A stretch of DNA of 64,000 nucleotides from Psilocybe azurescens (Eukaryota; Basidiomycota; Agaricomycetes; Agaricales; Agrocybaceae), in contig JAJIRX010000333.1 in the NCBI GenBank assembly GCA_023853785.1, positions 1 to 64,000 of the forward strand, written 5' to 3'. Position numbers and translations under genes: made by a program. Shown in pieces: positions 1-10,942 of the stretch; position 1 is the stretch's first letter; each line of letters starts with the position of its first letter. The notes under the pieces were generated by a model. The model made no database searches, was not told the origin of the DNA, and saw only the letters and a program-made list of their open reading frames with translations.

Positions 1-690
1 GGCCCAGGAATGGTTGCAATGAGGCAGGAATATGTCCGGAAACATGTATTATCATTGAGAATAGTGCATGCTGGGCCCAGGATTTTTGCAATGGTATAGG
101 AATATGTCCGGAATAGTTCCGGACATTGTAAAACCAGGTTGGAAACAATTATTATTGAAGATAGTGCATCTGGGCCCAGGAATTTTTGCAATGGAGCAGG
201 AATATGTCTGAACAAGTGCTGGACATGGTAAATAAGGTCAGAAACATGAATTCTTATTGAGAATAGTGCATACTGGGCCCGGAAATTTCTAAAATAGGGC
301 AGAAATATGTCCGGAAACATGTATTATCATTGAAAAAGCGCAGACTAGGCCTAGGAACTTTTGAAATGGGGAAGGAATATGTCTAGACAAGTGCTAGACA
401 TGCTGAATTTGGTCGGAAATGTGTATTATTATTGAAAACAATTCAGACCATGTCTGGGAATCTTTAAATGAGCTGCAAATATGTCCTCACAGATGTCAAA
501 CATGGAATTATGAGTTGAGTAGGCACGGAAATGTATAAAATAGTTTGTAAAATACCCCAGAAACATGGATTATCATTGACAAAGACTCATACTGGGTGTG
601 GCAAGAGGTTAAATAGCCTGTAAACATGTCTGATCAAGTCGATATAGACTGAGCCTTAAAACATGTATAATTGGTGCACAATTGCTTTGA
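1..690 (+). repeat. Left arm of a long imperfect inverted repeat (minisatellite-like)
   Basis: The arm is built from degenerate units with recurring blocks GGGCCCAGGAATTTTTGCAA, GGAATATGTCCGGA and ATTATTGAGAATAGTGCATG. It is the reverse complement of 1560-2545; for example 625-640 pairs with 1608-1623, giving a symmetry centre near 1124. Because the right arm reaches 2545, the left arm should start about 300 bp before the window. No coding potential is seen. Confidence 0.85.
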
Positions 691-1559
691 CTTGGTTCAG
701 AAACATGGAAAATATTCCACAATCATGTTCTGGTATATGTATATAATCAACAAAAGACTCAGCTCATGTGCTGAAATGTAGAACATGGTCCAATGATCTT
801 TTGTACACTCATTTCCCTTTCAACTGCCCTGTCCTGTACTTTGTCTTATCACAATCTCTACACCTGGCCAAGGCTTGGAAAGGTACAGGTTGTAGGTGCA
901 CATGAGAGTGTAAATTTGGTTAGCAAGTGCATACTATTCTATTGTCCATTATTTTCTCCTTCTATACTTTCCCCAGGCAAGGTGTCAGTTAGTGAAATGA
1001 GTTGTGTGAATGAACCACAAGTATGGGTGGTGAATGTGCATACGTAGAGGAGAAAGCATGTGCAGTGCTGCTTGTTAGTTGTCATGCCTGCCTTTCCATT
1101 GAATGTATTCTAAAATTCATGTCAAGCACTGAAAAGAACTGACAGACATTTCCACTGATTGTTAACATTATTAAGCAGATTGACATGGATGCATACTTGA
1201 TAAAATTATTGCTGGTTGGATACTGGTATTTAATGAAAACAAGAGTGTGGTTGCATTCAAAACAAAAACTGATGCTGGTCATAAAAGTTACAGAGCAGAT
1301 TGAGAAACAAGCAAGTAGCACTCTGATTGTTACTGCCATTTGTAACTTGTGAAAGGAATTATACAAAGAGTGGAATAACCAAGGAAAAAGTAAAAAGCAG
1401 CTGCAGCTCGAACTGAAATGACCAATATGTCTACAGTTAGGTTAATTAACACAGATAAAATGAGGTATTGATACTGATTGCAATAGCAGTCAGATAATAC
1501 AATGAATTGCACAAGAACTTCCACCCCATTTTGCTTTTTAGAATCATAATCTGTATGTC
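691..1559. other. Spacer between inverted-repeat arms, no supported gene
   Basis: This AT-rich stretch is not palindromic with itself and separates the two arms. The open frames in it (for example 793-1047) have no recognisable motif, no clear intron borders and no biased composition. If the arms are the ends of one transposon, this would be its gutted interior; that is inference. Confidence 0.4.
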
Positions 1560-2545
1560 TGGAATAGTTTACAGACAATTATACATATTTCAAGGATCGG
1601 TCATATTGACCTGATCAGACATGTTTACAGACTATTTAACCTCTTGCCACACTCAGTATGAGTCTTTGTCAACAATAATCCATGTTTCTGGGGTATTTTA
1701 CAAACCATTTTGTACATTTCCATGCCTACTCAACTCATAATTCCATGTTTGTCATCTGTTCATACATATTTCCAGCCCATTTCAAAAATTCCCAGACATG
1801 GCCTGAATTGTTTTCAATAATAATACATTTCTGACCCAGTTTGCTATACTGAACATATATCTGGACATATTCCCAAGTGTGGTCCGCATTTTTCAATGAT
1901 AATTCATGTTTCTGGACATATTCCCACCTCATTGTAAAAATTCCTGGGCCCAGCATGCACTATTCTCAATGATAATACATGTTTCCGGACATATTCCTGC
2001 CTCATTGCAACCATTCCTGGGCCTAGCATGCACTATTCTCAATAATAATTCATGTTTCTGACCCAGTTTACAATTTCCGGCACTTTTCCAGACATATTCC
2101 CACCCCATTACAAAAATTCCCGGGCCCGGCATGCACTATTTTCAATAATATTTCATGTTTCCGACCCGGTTTACAATGTCCAGCACTATTCGGACATATT
2201 CCTGCCCCATTGCAAAAATCCTGGGCCCAGCATGCACTATTCTCAATAATAATACATGTTTACAGACATATTCCTGCTCATTGCAACCATTCCTGGGCCT
2301 AGCAAGCACTATTCTCATTAATAATTCATGTTTCTGACCCAGTTTACAATTTCCGGCACTTTTCCGGACATATTCCTGCCCTATTACAAAAATTCCCGGG
2401 CCCGGCATGCACTATTTTCAATAATATTTCATGTTTCTGACCCGGTTTACAATGTCCGGCACTATTCCGGACATATTCCCGCCCCATTGCAAAAATTCCC
2501 GGGCCCGGCATTCACTTTTTCAATGATAATTCATGTTCTGGTCCA
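1560..2545 (-). repeat. Right arm of the inverted repeat, with 70-105 bp tandem units
   Basis: This is the reverse complement of the left arm. The tandem structure is clear: the CCTGGGCC/CCCGGGCC block recurs near 1949, 2019, 2121, 2221, 2294, 2396 and 2500, with spacing alternating between about 70 and about 102 bp (short and long unit versions). Unit sequences differ by point changes and by presence or absence of a roughly 30-bp segment containing TTTACAATKTCCGGCAC. Confidence 0.85.
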
Positions 2546-3150
2546 AGGCTAAATACAGCAAAAAATTGGAAGTTTACAACCCACATATATCACTCAAATT
2601 GTGTCCGTTTTGGCTGTTTCTAGGCTCTTTTCGATCGGAATTTTGTCTAGATTTTTTCATGCGTTTTACACCCGGGACCGGGATCGGGGCGGCACTTATT
2701 CCCGCCCTGCCCCGGGCCCAAATACACAAAATTGGATCATTACAACTATTATATCTCCCTCAAATCCTGTCCGATTTGGCTGTTTCTAGGCTCGTTTTGA
2801 TCGGAATTTTGTCTAGCTTTTCCATGCGTTTTACACTCGGGACCGGGACCGGGGCGGCACTCATTCCCGCCCTGCTCCGGGCCCAAATACACAAAATTGG
2901 ATCATTACAACTATTATATCTCCCTCAAATCCTGTCCGATTTGGCTGTTTCTAGGCTCTTTTGATCGGAATTTTGTCTAGCTTTTTCCATGCGTTTTACA
3001 CTCGGGACCGGGACCGGGCGGCACTCATTCCCACCCTGCTCCCGGGGCCCAAATACACAAAATTGGATCATTACAACCATTATATCTCCCTCAAATCCTG
3101 TCCGATTTGCATGATTCTCGGCTTGTTTAAATCACATTTACAGTCCGGTT
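2546..3150 (+). repeat. 166-bp tandem repeat, about 3.5 copies
   Basis: The landmark TGGCTGTTTCTAGGCTC starts at 2611, 2777 and 2942, and a degenerate version (TGCATGATTCTCGGCTT) at 3108, giving a period of 165-166 bp. Each unit also holds GGGACCGGG, a GGGCCCAAATACACAAAATTGG block and a CTCCCTCAAATCCTGTCCG block. The open frames here are by-products of the repetition. The array abuts the inverted repeat and both use GGGCCC cores. Confidence 0.9.
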
Positions 3151-3311
3151 CTTTCCCGATTGCTCACTTATAATTCATTATGGTGTGTGCACCAATGCTT
3201 GTCAATTCATTGCAAAATTAAGGCTTTACCAGTTTCCTGTAGACACCCCAGAGCCACAGAATGTATGCCGGATAGCCTACAAAAATGCCTAGGTATGAGC
3301 CATTGAGGCGG

Positions 3312-3460
3312 ATTTACTGTACCATATCATATGGTACAGTGTAGGCTGCCCAAAACGGAAGGGAAACATTCACTGGTTCAGAGGGACCACTGAACCCATA
3401 TGATATGCTACACTGTAAATGTACTTTCTATCATATCATATGTTACAATGGTACATATCT
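3312..3460. repeat. Palindrome-rich segment, MITE-like
   Basis: The odd palindrome GTACCATATCATATGGTAC is followed by ACAGTGTAG, and its counterpart CTACACTGT plus further CATATCATATG copies recur about 80 and 115 bp away. This makes a foldback of about 100-150 bp. It overlaps the apparent 3' end of the small gene at 3443-3798, so an insertion may have replaced that gene's last exon. No target-site duplication was recognised. Confidence 0.5.
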
Positions 3461-3798
3461 AGCTGCGGCGGGAGGGGTGCGTGATGAAGATCTAACCGAG
3501 GTTTATGTACCTTTATCAAGGTAATCTGTGAAGGAAATAAACAGCGTTAACCCTCGTTCAAAATTAAAAGTGGAGGATGAATGAGTATAGTTGACGATTT
3601 GACGGTGGTCGCGAGGCGTAAGGAGAAAGTCGTACCTTCTTTTTTCTCTCCCTTCTCGCCTCCTCCCAGGGCACCGTTAATAGCGCCCAGGATAGCACTT
3701 GTGCCGTTGTTCTCAGTCTTTCCGTTAGACTCGGCGGAGTTACCCTGGGTCTTGCTCGCGCTCTCCACTTCGTTAACGACCTTCTTCAAGAAATCCAT
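3443..3798 (-). CDS. Small hydrophilic protein, probably 3'-truncated
   Basis: I start at the ATG at 3798 (MDFLKKVVNEVES...) because the upstream part of the open frame has no protein-like character. Exon 1 (3798-3636) encodes a Ser/Asn/Gly-rich, low-hydrophobicity sequence. A donor AAG|GTACG at 3635 and acceptor CACAG| at 3526 lead to a 15-nt micro-exon (3525-3511) encoding DYLDK; a second GT-AG intron of 48 nt (3510-3463) would splice to 'A', after which the frame ends within a few codons at TAA 3445-3443. From memory, small agaricomycete proteins of similar design continue after a DY(L/G)DKA motif for another 30-50 residues, so the end here looks lost to the palindromic segment. Function unknown. 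The exon joins are inferred by eye. Confidence 0.5.
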
Positions 3799-3984
3799 TT
3801 CCGTGAGGGTAATGTTGTGTGAAATTGAATGAAAATTGGGAAGATAAGGTGTGTCAATCGATGGGTGTTCAGATTGCAGAGAGTTAATGCGAAAGTTTTT
3901 ATGCAGAGGCAACCCGCGCCTTTTATATTTTGCGATGCCCTGCGCCAAGGCTAATATTCCGAATATGGATATAATGACCCTCAC

Positions 3985-4345
3985 ATTTGAAATTTGTGGG
4001 GGTTGATCTTACCCTGAAGCGCCCAGGCAGGCCCTGACAGAACCTGAATGCCCCTGTATGATCTTCCGTTCAAATTCAAACCATTCTGAAGTTAATCATT
4101 TCTGACTGACGTCAAACGACTTCTCTGAGTCAGAGAACAGAACATTTTTGTGCATATGTACGATAAGAATATCATATGGGCATGGCTTGCGCTGGGGCAG
4201 GGAAAGCTGGTAAATGAGAAAGGGGAGTGGGAGTGGGGAGACAACTCGGAAGAGGAAGAGGAAGAGGTAGTGTATATTGAGAGCTGCGATGCGATGCTAT
4301 GTTATCACGTCGAGACCTTTAATATCCAGGTGTCCTTTGTAGAGG
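3985..4345. other. Intergenic stretch, no supported gene
   Basis: This holds the presumed promoter side of the small gene at 3443-3798. A 66-codon open frame at 4150-4350 has a GAGGAA-rich acidic run but nothing that marks it as a gene. Confidence 0.3.
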
Positions 4346-4353
4346 TATAACAA

Positions 4354-4672
4354 GGGTTGTAAAATATTTCAATTATAAATCAATTGTGAACTTTGGAAAG
4401 TATTTTACATGTGGGAGAAGCCTGAATTGTCCTCAAGATCACAAGTCCATGACAACCTATAAAGTTTCTTTCTACTTCAACTTCAAAGGAACTTTGTAGA
4501 GCAATCATGGGCATATATTCCTCTACAAAGCTACTTTGAATTCTGCGATCACTCAATTCAAGGCGACTTTGTAGATTGTCACGTATTTATGCTATTGTAG
4601 TCAATTCAGGTCTCCTCCGCAAATAATTTTTTTAAAAGTGAAAGTTAACCTATGCTTGGAATGTTTTACAAC
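4354..4672. mobile_element. MITE-like element, about 320 bp
   Basis: Left end GGTTGTAAAATATTTC and the reverse complement of the right end, GGTTGTAAAACATTCC, are near matches. The inverted similarity continues inward: GAGAAGCCTGAATTG on the left against GAGGAGACCTGAATTG on the right (reverse complement). The interior has AT-rich sequence and the repeated word ACTTTGTAGA. No open frame of note, so this is a non-autonomous element; superfamily not assigned because the TSD is unclear. Confidence 0.6.
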
Positions 4673-4679
4673 CATAATT

Positions 4680-7440
4680 ATGCCTCGACAAAGAACTCTT
4701 GAATATCTAAAATCCTGATGTATATGACATGACGTGACCTATACCACATGACATGCACAAAGCTGCTGCTGTAGGGTTATCCACGCTCTCAATATCGAGA
4801 GGAGGCATTATACTTGTGCGCGTGGATCGTAGGACAGTCATATGCGTATGGCGCGTGCGTTGGCTGGGAAGCCATGTAGATAAAGATAGGTGTGACTGCG
4901 GAAGCGCGAGTGTATGTACACCACCACATGCCATGCCGTGCCATGATACATTCCGATAAGCTTACTGAATCTGGCCAACCCAAGCACCATTCCGTCTTGA
5001 CTCCAGAAGAGGAGCTGGAATTGAATACGTTGGTAAACATAAGACGCTTTCAGAATGTAGGCATGGCGGTGTTTGAGCGAAAGGTCCCCAGTCGGTAAGC
5101 TTTTCGTCGTCGATTTCCGGTACACATCACGTGTGGATCATTAAATCGAATCAAATCTCACCGCATTCGTGTTTAGGGACGGCTTGAGCAATTCGTCGAC
5201 AGTATGTACGATAATAAATCATAATTAAGAATGCACCACCGCACGCACGATTATTGACTAATGTATACATAGTACACTCGGATTTAGCCATGTAAGTTGC
5301 AAGCAAGCAGCGGTGCTCACGTCGAATAAATACATACACGAGTAGAGGATGAATGTAATCATCTGTAGAATAAAAAGGTTGCCCTGCGCTGTGAGCTATG
5401 ATACAAATAAATACACTGTATGCGCGATGTGCAAATAACTAGAGCTATTACATACCATCATGAACCATTAGACATCAATAGAACGGGCACCTCCATACAG
5501 TGGCAATGTGGATATGAACACTGACAGGGACACCAGATCAAGCGATCTCATGCCCAAGCTGCATAGACACTCGGGGGATCAATGATCAATGATCAAAAGG
5601 TGTGAAGTTTGAAATGGGACAAATCGAAGGTATGAAAAGGCCAGACCAAGGCGTGAAGAGCGCTGCGCGCATGGGCATAGTAACACCATTGTGTTGTGCA
5701 CATTGCAAAATAGCCAAGTATAGGATAGAAAAACCATCTTTGAATTATGCGTCATGACCCTGAATTATTGGATTCGGACTCCTAATATGAAGGTAGAAAT
5801 TGGCAGTGGATCTGACCCGGAACACCTAGCCAAGCGACGTGACGTTTAAGAACAGAGAGCAATTTGAATAAGAAAGAAGACACCTGCACGCAAAAACGAA
5901 GTATGACCCAGCAAATACCAGAAATTGGATCGATGAACCCTTGTCCGCTCGCCATCTGCATCATTTCATTATCAGATCTTCTCCTCTGAACATGAAAATG
6001 AACAAATGTGCGATGAAATCAGTGTCCATTCCATTCAAAGAGGATCGAGTTAGGTGTCCACAGCGAGCGGTCAGGACTCCGACCCGTAACAGAATTTGAC
6101 ATAGAAGAAGGGATCGGGGGCGGCGTGTCGATCCGGTGGCTAGCTATCACATTCAGGATGATCATCCAGTCGATTCAAAAGATGCGCCAAGACCAAAACA
6201 TTCATCGCCTCTTCAAGTTCACCGCTCGTCCACAAGGTAAATTTTTGCAATATGATTCGTCTACAACGCACATAAAAAGAGAACTTAATTCCCTCGATGG
6301 CTGTCCGTGCGGCGACGAAAACAAGGACAGTGTACACCATATGGACGAGCGTTACGGGGCGAGTGAAGCGTATAGGTGGAGGGACTAATTCGACGACAGA
6401 ATATAGGTAAAGTGTAGATAGGTGGCTGGTGGATGACCTATGAAGGGAAATGGTCAGCAATTCGCAGTCAAACGCGTGTCGCGCACAAACAAGCTAGTGT
6501 CATAATGCTCGCAACGCGAGACCCTTAGCAATCCATCCATCCATCCATTGTCAATACGCTCCCCATATCGTCAAAGACCATTACCATTGCTTGCGCGATC
6601 GCCACTTCCACGGGCGTTTAATCTCGCAACTCCCAACGAAGGAGATGGCGATGGCGATGGCGGTGGCGACATGCTAATCATGGCACGCAATCACAGCCAA
6701 TCCACGGTCCAATCTCTCCAAAGATTCAGAGGCACCAGTCTCAGCATTAAGGTACGCTACGTAGCCCAGTCGCGACGCCACTACCCAGGACCCAGGACAA
6801 TAGCACACTCGGCACTGGCACACCTGGCACCCATGCCATTGTCATCGTTGTCGTTTTCGACGCCGGGCTGGACATTTGCAGCTGGGATTAAAACACAGAA
6901 GACAGAAGCGAGGGAAGGAAAGGAGTGAACTTCAAGGTTGTGGTTGCAAGTAATGAACGTTGAACGTTTGAACACTGAACAGAAGGGGCGCTCTCGACCG
7001 GCCATTGTGTTTCTGATCAATCAGCCCTTAAGTTCAAGCTCCGCAATGTTCATTACGGCAGGCTGCGGATGTTTCCACCTTTGTGTGTGATCGGCATTCG
7101 ATATGGTCACGCGCAGACTCTGGTTAACAGATAATCGATAATCGCCCAAGTCATCGCAGTTTTGAAGGATGTTTTCGCTTGAAAGTTTGTTATCACTAAA
7201 TGTAGTATATAATTGTAAGACAGGTCAGAATATCCGAACGAAGCCCCAATGTATTTGAACGAAATACGTAAGTGTTTTACAATAAAGTGATTGTGCCAGA
7301 GTCCGTGATCATTGGTGATAAGTAAGTAAAGTAAGCGATATGTGAATCAAGAGTATATACATCGACGCGTTAAGATTCCTTTATTGATTGTCGTTCGTTA
7401 AAGTCCGTTCAGCATGCAGTGGAGCATCAATCTTCCTTAA
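4680..7440. other. Gene-poor stretch with weak coding-like pieces
   Basis: No gene could be supported. The best candidate exon is 4940-5093 (+), whose frame reads ...GQPKHHSVLTPEEELELNTL... and runs into a good donor (AGTCG|GTAAGC), but I found no partner exon or family. A minus-strand frame at 6140-6460 has a hydrophobic stretch of about 20 residues. A CATC microsatellite sits near 6535-6550 and a GGCGAT/GGCGAC run at 6645-6670. The rest appears non-coding. Confidence 0.3.
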
Positions 7441-7446
7441 TCAAAA

Positions 7447-8054
7447 CTAAAACTGAACACCGGATCCCTTAATCGTGAAATTTGGCGAGAAGTTTCCAGA
7501 ATCACCGAACACTGTACGATTCCATTCAGATTCAGGGTGAGCATAAGTTTTTTCAACAAATCAACTTTAGATTATGACTCACAGACGAGCGAATAGTCGT
7601 CCGCTTCGACTACAAGAGGAACAGTAACCTGGACCTGTCCCTGGAGGATATCGAAGTTCTGTGCAAGGATCACTATTCAATGCGATCAGAAGGGATGGAG
7701 ATCAGCTACTAAAGATCATGTATCCGATGGTAGTAACGACGACTAACATGGTGTTATGCGATTATCTTTGCGAAGGAAGATGCTGCCAAGCTTGTTGGTG
7801 ATGTTAACCGGATGGTTAGAGGTATCCCTGATCGTCGAAAATTGAGTGTGAAGAAACAGAATACTGCTTACGACCTACCAGGTAACAAGGCGGCTTTCAC
7901 CTGAAGTCCACACCGTTCCGGCATGCGGGTCCAAGATTGGAGGGACGAAAACATCTCTTTGCTCCAAGGTGTTTACGGTCGGCAATGCAGAGACGTTGGA
8001 AGAGAGGGCGACGAAGAGGAGAGAGGCGAGGGTCGTGATGCTCGTGAATTTCAT
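7447..8054 (-). CDS. Secreted Kre9/Knh1-like cell-wall family protein, 136 aa
   Basis: Four exons with GT-AG introns join into one frame: 8054-7879, 7827-7748, 7672-7583 and 7511-7447 (411 nt with stop TAG). The first ~23 residues (MKFTSITTLASLLFVALSS...) form a signal peptide. The mature part begins with DVFVPPILDPHAGTVWTSGE, then VTWDTSN-type and ITNK..SIFLRK segments, and ends FGDSGNFSPNFTIKGSG. This is the layout of the short, Ser/Thr-poor basidiomycete proteins with a single Kre9/Knh1 N-terminal (Ig-like beta-sandwich) domain. They are secreted or cell-wall associated; the yeast relatives act in beta-1,6-glucan assembly, but enzymatic function is not shown for this short form. No GPI-anchor tail is seen. 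No frame breaks; it looks functional. Confidence 0.88.
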
Positions 8055-8155
8055 TGTGATATTAGGAGTCGAGGTTGATATTGTTATACGTAGTGAAGTC
8101 TGAAGGCTTGAAGCTCGAGGCTTTGAGGATGGGAAGCACAGAGAGTGAATAAGCT

Positions 8156-8163
8156 CGTATATA
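8156..8163 (-). promoter_or_regulatory. TATA box candidate for the Kre9-like gene
   Basis: The minus strand reads GGTATATATACGAG about 100 bp upstream of the ATG at 8054, with C/T-rich sequence (CTCTCTGTGCTTCCCATCCTC) between it and the start, typical of fungal promoters. Confidence 0.5.
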
Positions 8164-8189
8164 TACCAAAAATACGACATCTATACATA

Positions 8190-9050
8190 GGTGAGATCGG
8201 CATATGTTCCCCGTGTGCCCATTGGATTGGCCCCGGTCTCGGCCAATCCGATCCACGAGGGGTGAGTAGGGTTCATGACAATTCTATGTAAATCCGGTCT
8301 CATCGTACGCAAGTCATCGGGTTATTTGCTCACCGTACCTCCACATCGTCGAAAAGGCGGACCTCCGCCGTCGCGAGGGGGAGAACAGGTCACAAGCATC
8401 GATTCCTCACGCATTGATTGCCCTCGTCTATCCAAAAGTACAAAGAAGAGCGAAACTTGCAGAAGGATCCAACTGGAAGAGATGAGAATCTGCGCCAAAT
8501 TCAAAGATACAAGGTGGTAAATATTACTGAAGAATCTGGCATCTTACTCATGAATGCTTTGAAACTTGTTAGATCGATCAGAGAATGAAAAGTACTGCCT
8601 TAGGCTGATAAATAGGTGAGCTACACGGTGCTGACGGAGATCCAGAATGCAGTGAGTGGGGCGAGAACGCTGAGTTTGGCCGGGCTCCGACAAGACTGAC
8701 GTCGATTAGGAATATCCGTAAAATTGGCACTGAATGGCTGTGACGGCAAAATTTGGCCGTGCTGCGGCACAGAGACGGCAAGTTATGCGTGTGGTCTTCC
8801 GACGGCTTAAAGTTGAGCAGTCTAGCCAGAGGCGCCGACACTTAATCTACTCATCATGGCATTGGTCAGTAGAGTTGCGGGTTTAATAGATGCATAAAAT
8901 GCTTACCGAAGTCATCATGCTCGCAATGAGAAATCCGTTGAAGCTGAACCAAATTTACACCTTTTGTAGAATGATTACATATATTTTGCAAATTCTGAGA
9001 GACTGTGAGCACTTCGTCAGCTTCAGGCTGTGATTGGATTGTGAAATATT
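8190..9050. other. Intergenic stretch, no supported gene
   Basis: Open frames on both strands (for example 8275-8520 + and 8578-8841 -) mirror each other and show no domain. No repeats were recognised. The P450 homology of the neighbouring pseudogene stops at about 9052, so this is the far side of a truncation. Confidence 0.3.
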
Positions 9051-9051
9051 T

Positions 9052-10942
9052 TCATAACATAACTGCGAGATGGGATTGGGGTATTGACCATACCGTATCC
9101 GTAGTGGTAAGGTGCATTCCAGGGTAGAGGCGCTACAGAAATTGCATATTGTCAATGGGAAGAGGTACACATAGAACAAGGCATATGTACCTTCCCACTG
9201 CCGAACGGAAAGGTGGAACGGATAGTATAGTCTTTATTAAGGTCGGTATTTGTCCCATCAGGGGTCAACAGGTACCGCTCCGGCCAAAATTCATCAGGGC
9301 GTTCGAAGAGATCTTTATTCTTACTGTTATGTGTGCGAATATTGTCGTAGAATAGGACGTACCTGGATCATGCATTATCCCCCTTCGGGTACTGTGAACA
9401 AACTACAACATGAATCGATTACTCTCATCTACTTACATACCTTGATGAGAATGGGAGCACCCTTGAGAATGTGTTATCCGTAATACTGGAATCATTGAGA
9501 ATGATGAAGCCAAAGAAGAAATTCTGGAAAATATTCACTCACTTGACAGTCATTAATTGCAGCATGGGGATACCAGTGAGGCCAATAAGTCTCATACGAT
9601 GTGTCTGTGGATGTCCTTTGTCAACGCTACAATAATAGACGCCGGATCAATCTTTTATCATTGCTTGGATATATGACAAAGCATTAATATCACTGGAGAC
9701 TAATAGTCTTTTATTGCCAACAACAGTATCAATTTCATCTTGAGCCTTTCGTAAAAATTCAGGAGACTTCAAGAGACAGAGGACCAAAGATAGTATAAGC
9801 GTTGAAGACGTGTCATCCTAATCCCGCCAATGTAACTAGGTTCAGCAAAGGGTGATTAAATTTAAAAGACATAACTCAAATCGAAAAAATACGCGGTCAT
9901 TTCTCGATTTAATCCAAGTTCGAATTGTCGATCTAGAATATTTTCAATAAAATTAATGCTCCTATTGCCGCTATTGACTCTCTGTTCCGTGTGTTCCAAT
10001 AGGGAGAAGTATAGAGCTCGCTGTAATTTTCGTGTTTCCCGCCAAAGCTGCTTCCAGGGCGCCCATCGTTCCGGAACGTACATGAGAACAGGGATCAGGT
10101 CGACAGGGACAGCCTCCGGAGATACCACCCTCGGTTCCGGCGAGTCGTGCCTCGGTGCAGATTTTGCGAAAACAACCGAAGCTATGAACGAAAACGTAGA
10201 GCGAGAGATATGAGAACAGAAGTCCTGTGATTGTTATATCAGAATTTCAAAGAAAATAGTACCGTATAAAGAAAAACTACTTCCGGACTACGCAAAAGTA
10301 TCGTGTAGGAGCTATGTTGTTTCAGTCTCCATGATTGGAATATATCCTTGGATGGCTTGAGGAGCTAACAACGGTTGTATCGCTTTTGCACCCCGTTTTC
10401 CAGAAATGGTTATCTATTTTAGTGTCAATGTACATATCACCCCGGTGCATACGAGAACTGCGTTCACCGGAAGATGCCAAAGCAAAGTAATTTCCGCCAG
10501 AGACGACATCTAAAGCATAAAAGAAAGGGCGGGACGACGTTTCACTACTGCGGTCATCAAGGAGCTCCTTCACGACTTTCACATCTGAAACTACGATGAT
10601 TGTCTCATTCGCAACTTTCAACTCGTACATCTCCAAAGTCAGTCTAGTTACTCATCCCTGAAGCAAATAAAGCTCGTAGCGACATGATTCCGTCATACTG
10701 TTTGGACCATTCTGTGAACCTGGTACGTTATGATACATTGAGCGAGAAAGAAAAACAGGCAAGAAAGGGCGGTTCGGCGAACTTAAAGAAAGGGATTTGA
10801 GCGGGAGCAAGTGTATATTTCCGAAAAGAGGGATAATTGGAGGGCCAGGTGGTAGACTTTTGTCTCGCTGGCCAGTGCTTAGTAGCTTAAACGTCACCCG
10901 AGCAACACCAAGTACGACCAGTGAGGTAAGCCTGGGGTCCAT
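9052..10942 (-). pseudogene. Cytochrome P450 pseudogene, copy A
   Basis: Recognisable pieces in P450 order: N-terminal membrane anchor and proline hinge (MDPRLTSLVVLGVARV... then LPPGPPIIPLFGNIHLLP) at about 10942-10795; ...VVSDVKVVKELLDDRSSE... and ALDVVSGGNYFALASSGE near 10620-10470; ...AVPVDLIPVLMYVPERW...WKQLWRETRKLQ near 10120-10030; an I-helix-like DDTSST near 9820; GIPHAAIND-type segment near 9580; ERPDEFWPERYLLTPDG and PFGSGK near 9300-9200. Breaks: a one-base frame change near 10395, stops in the middle third, and the heme-ligand motif reads RLYPGMHL (9132-9110) where P450s have Cys in place of Tyr. Homology ends at a TGA at 9054-9052, before the C-terminal tail. Non-functional. Would have been an ER membrane-anchored monooxygenase. 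Confidence 0.85.

Noticed and set aside
2142..2964. Open frames over the GGGCCC repeats
   Set aside because: Their lengths follow the repeat period and both strands are open; no gene features.
4150..4350. 66-codon frame with acidic run
   Set aside because: Short, no intron or promoter signal, no similarity recognised.
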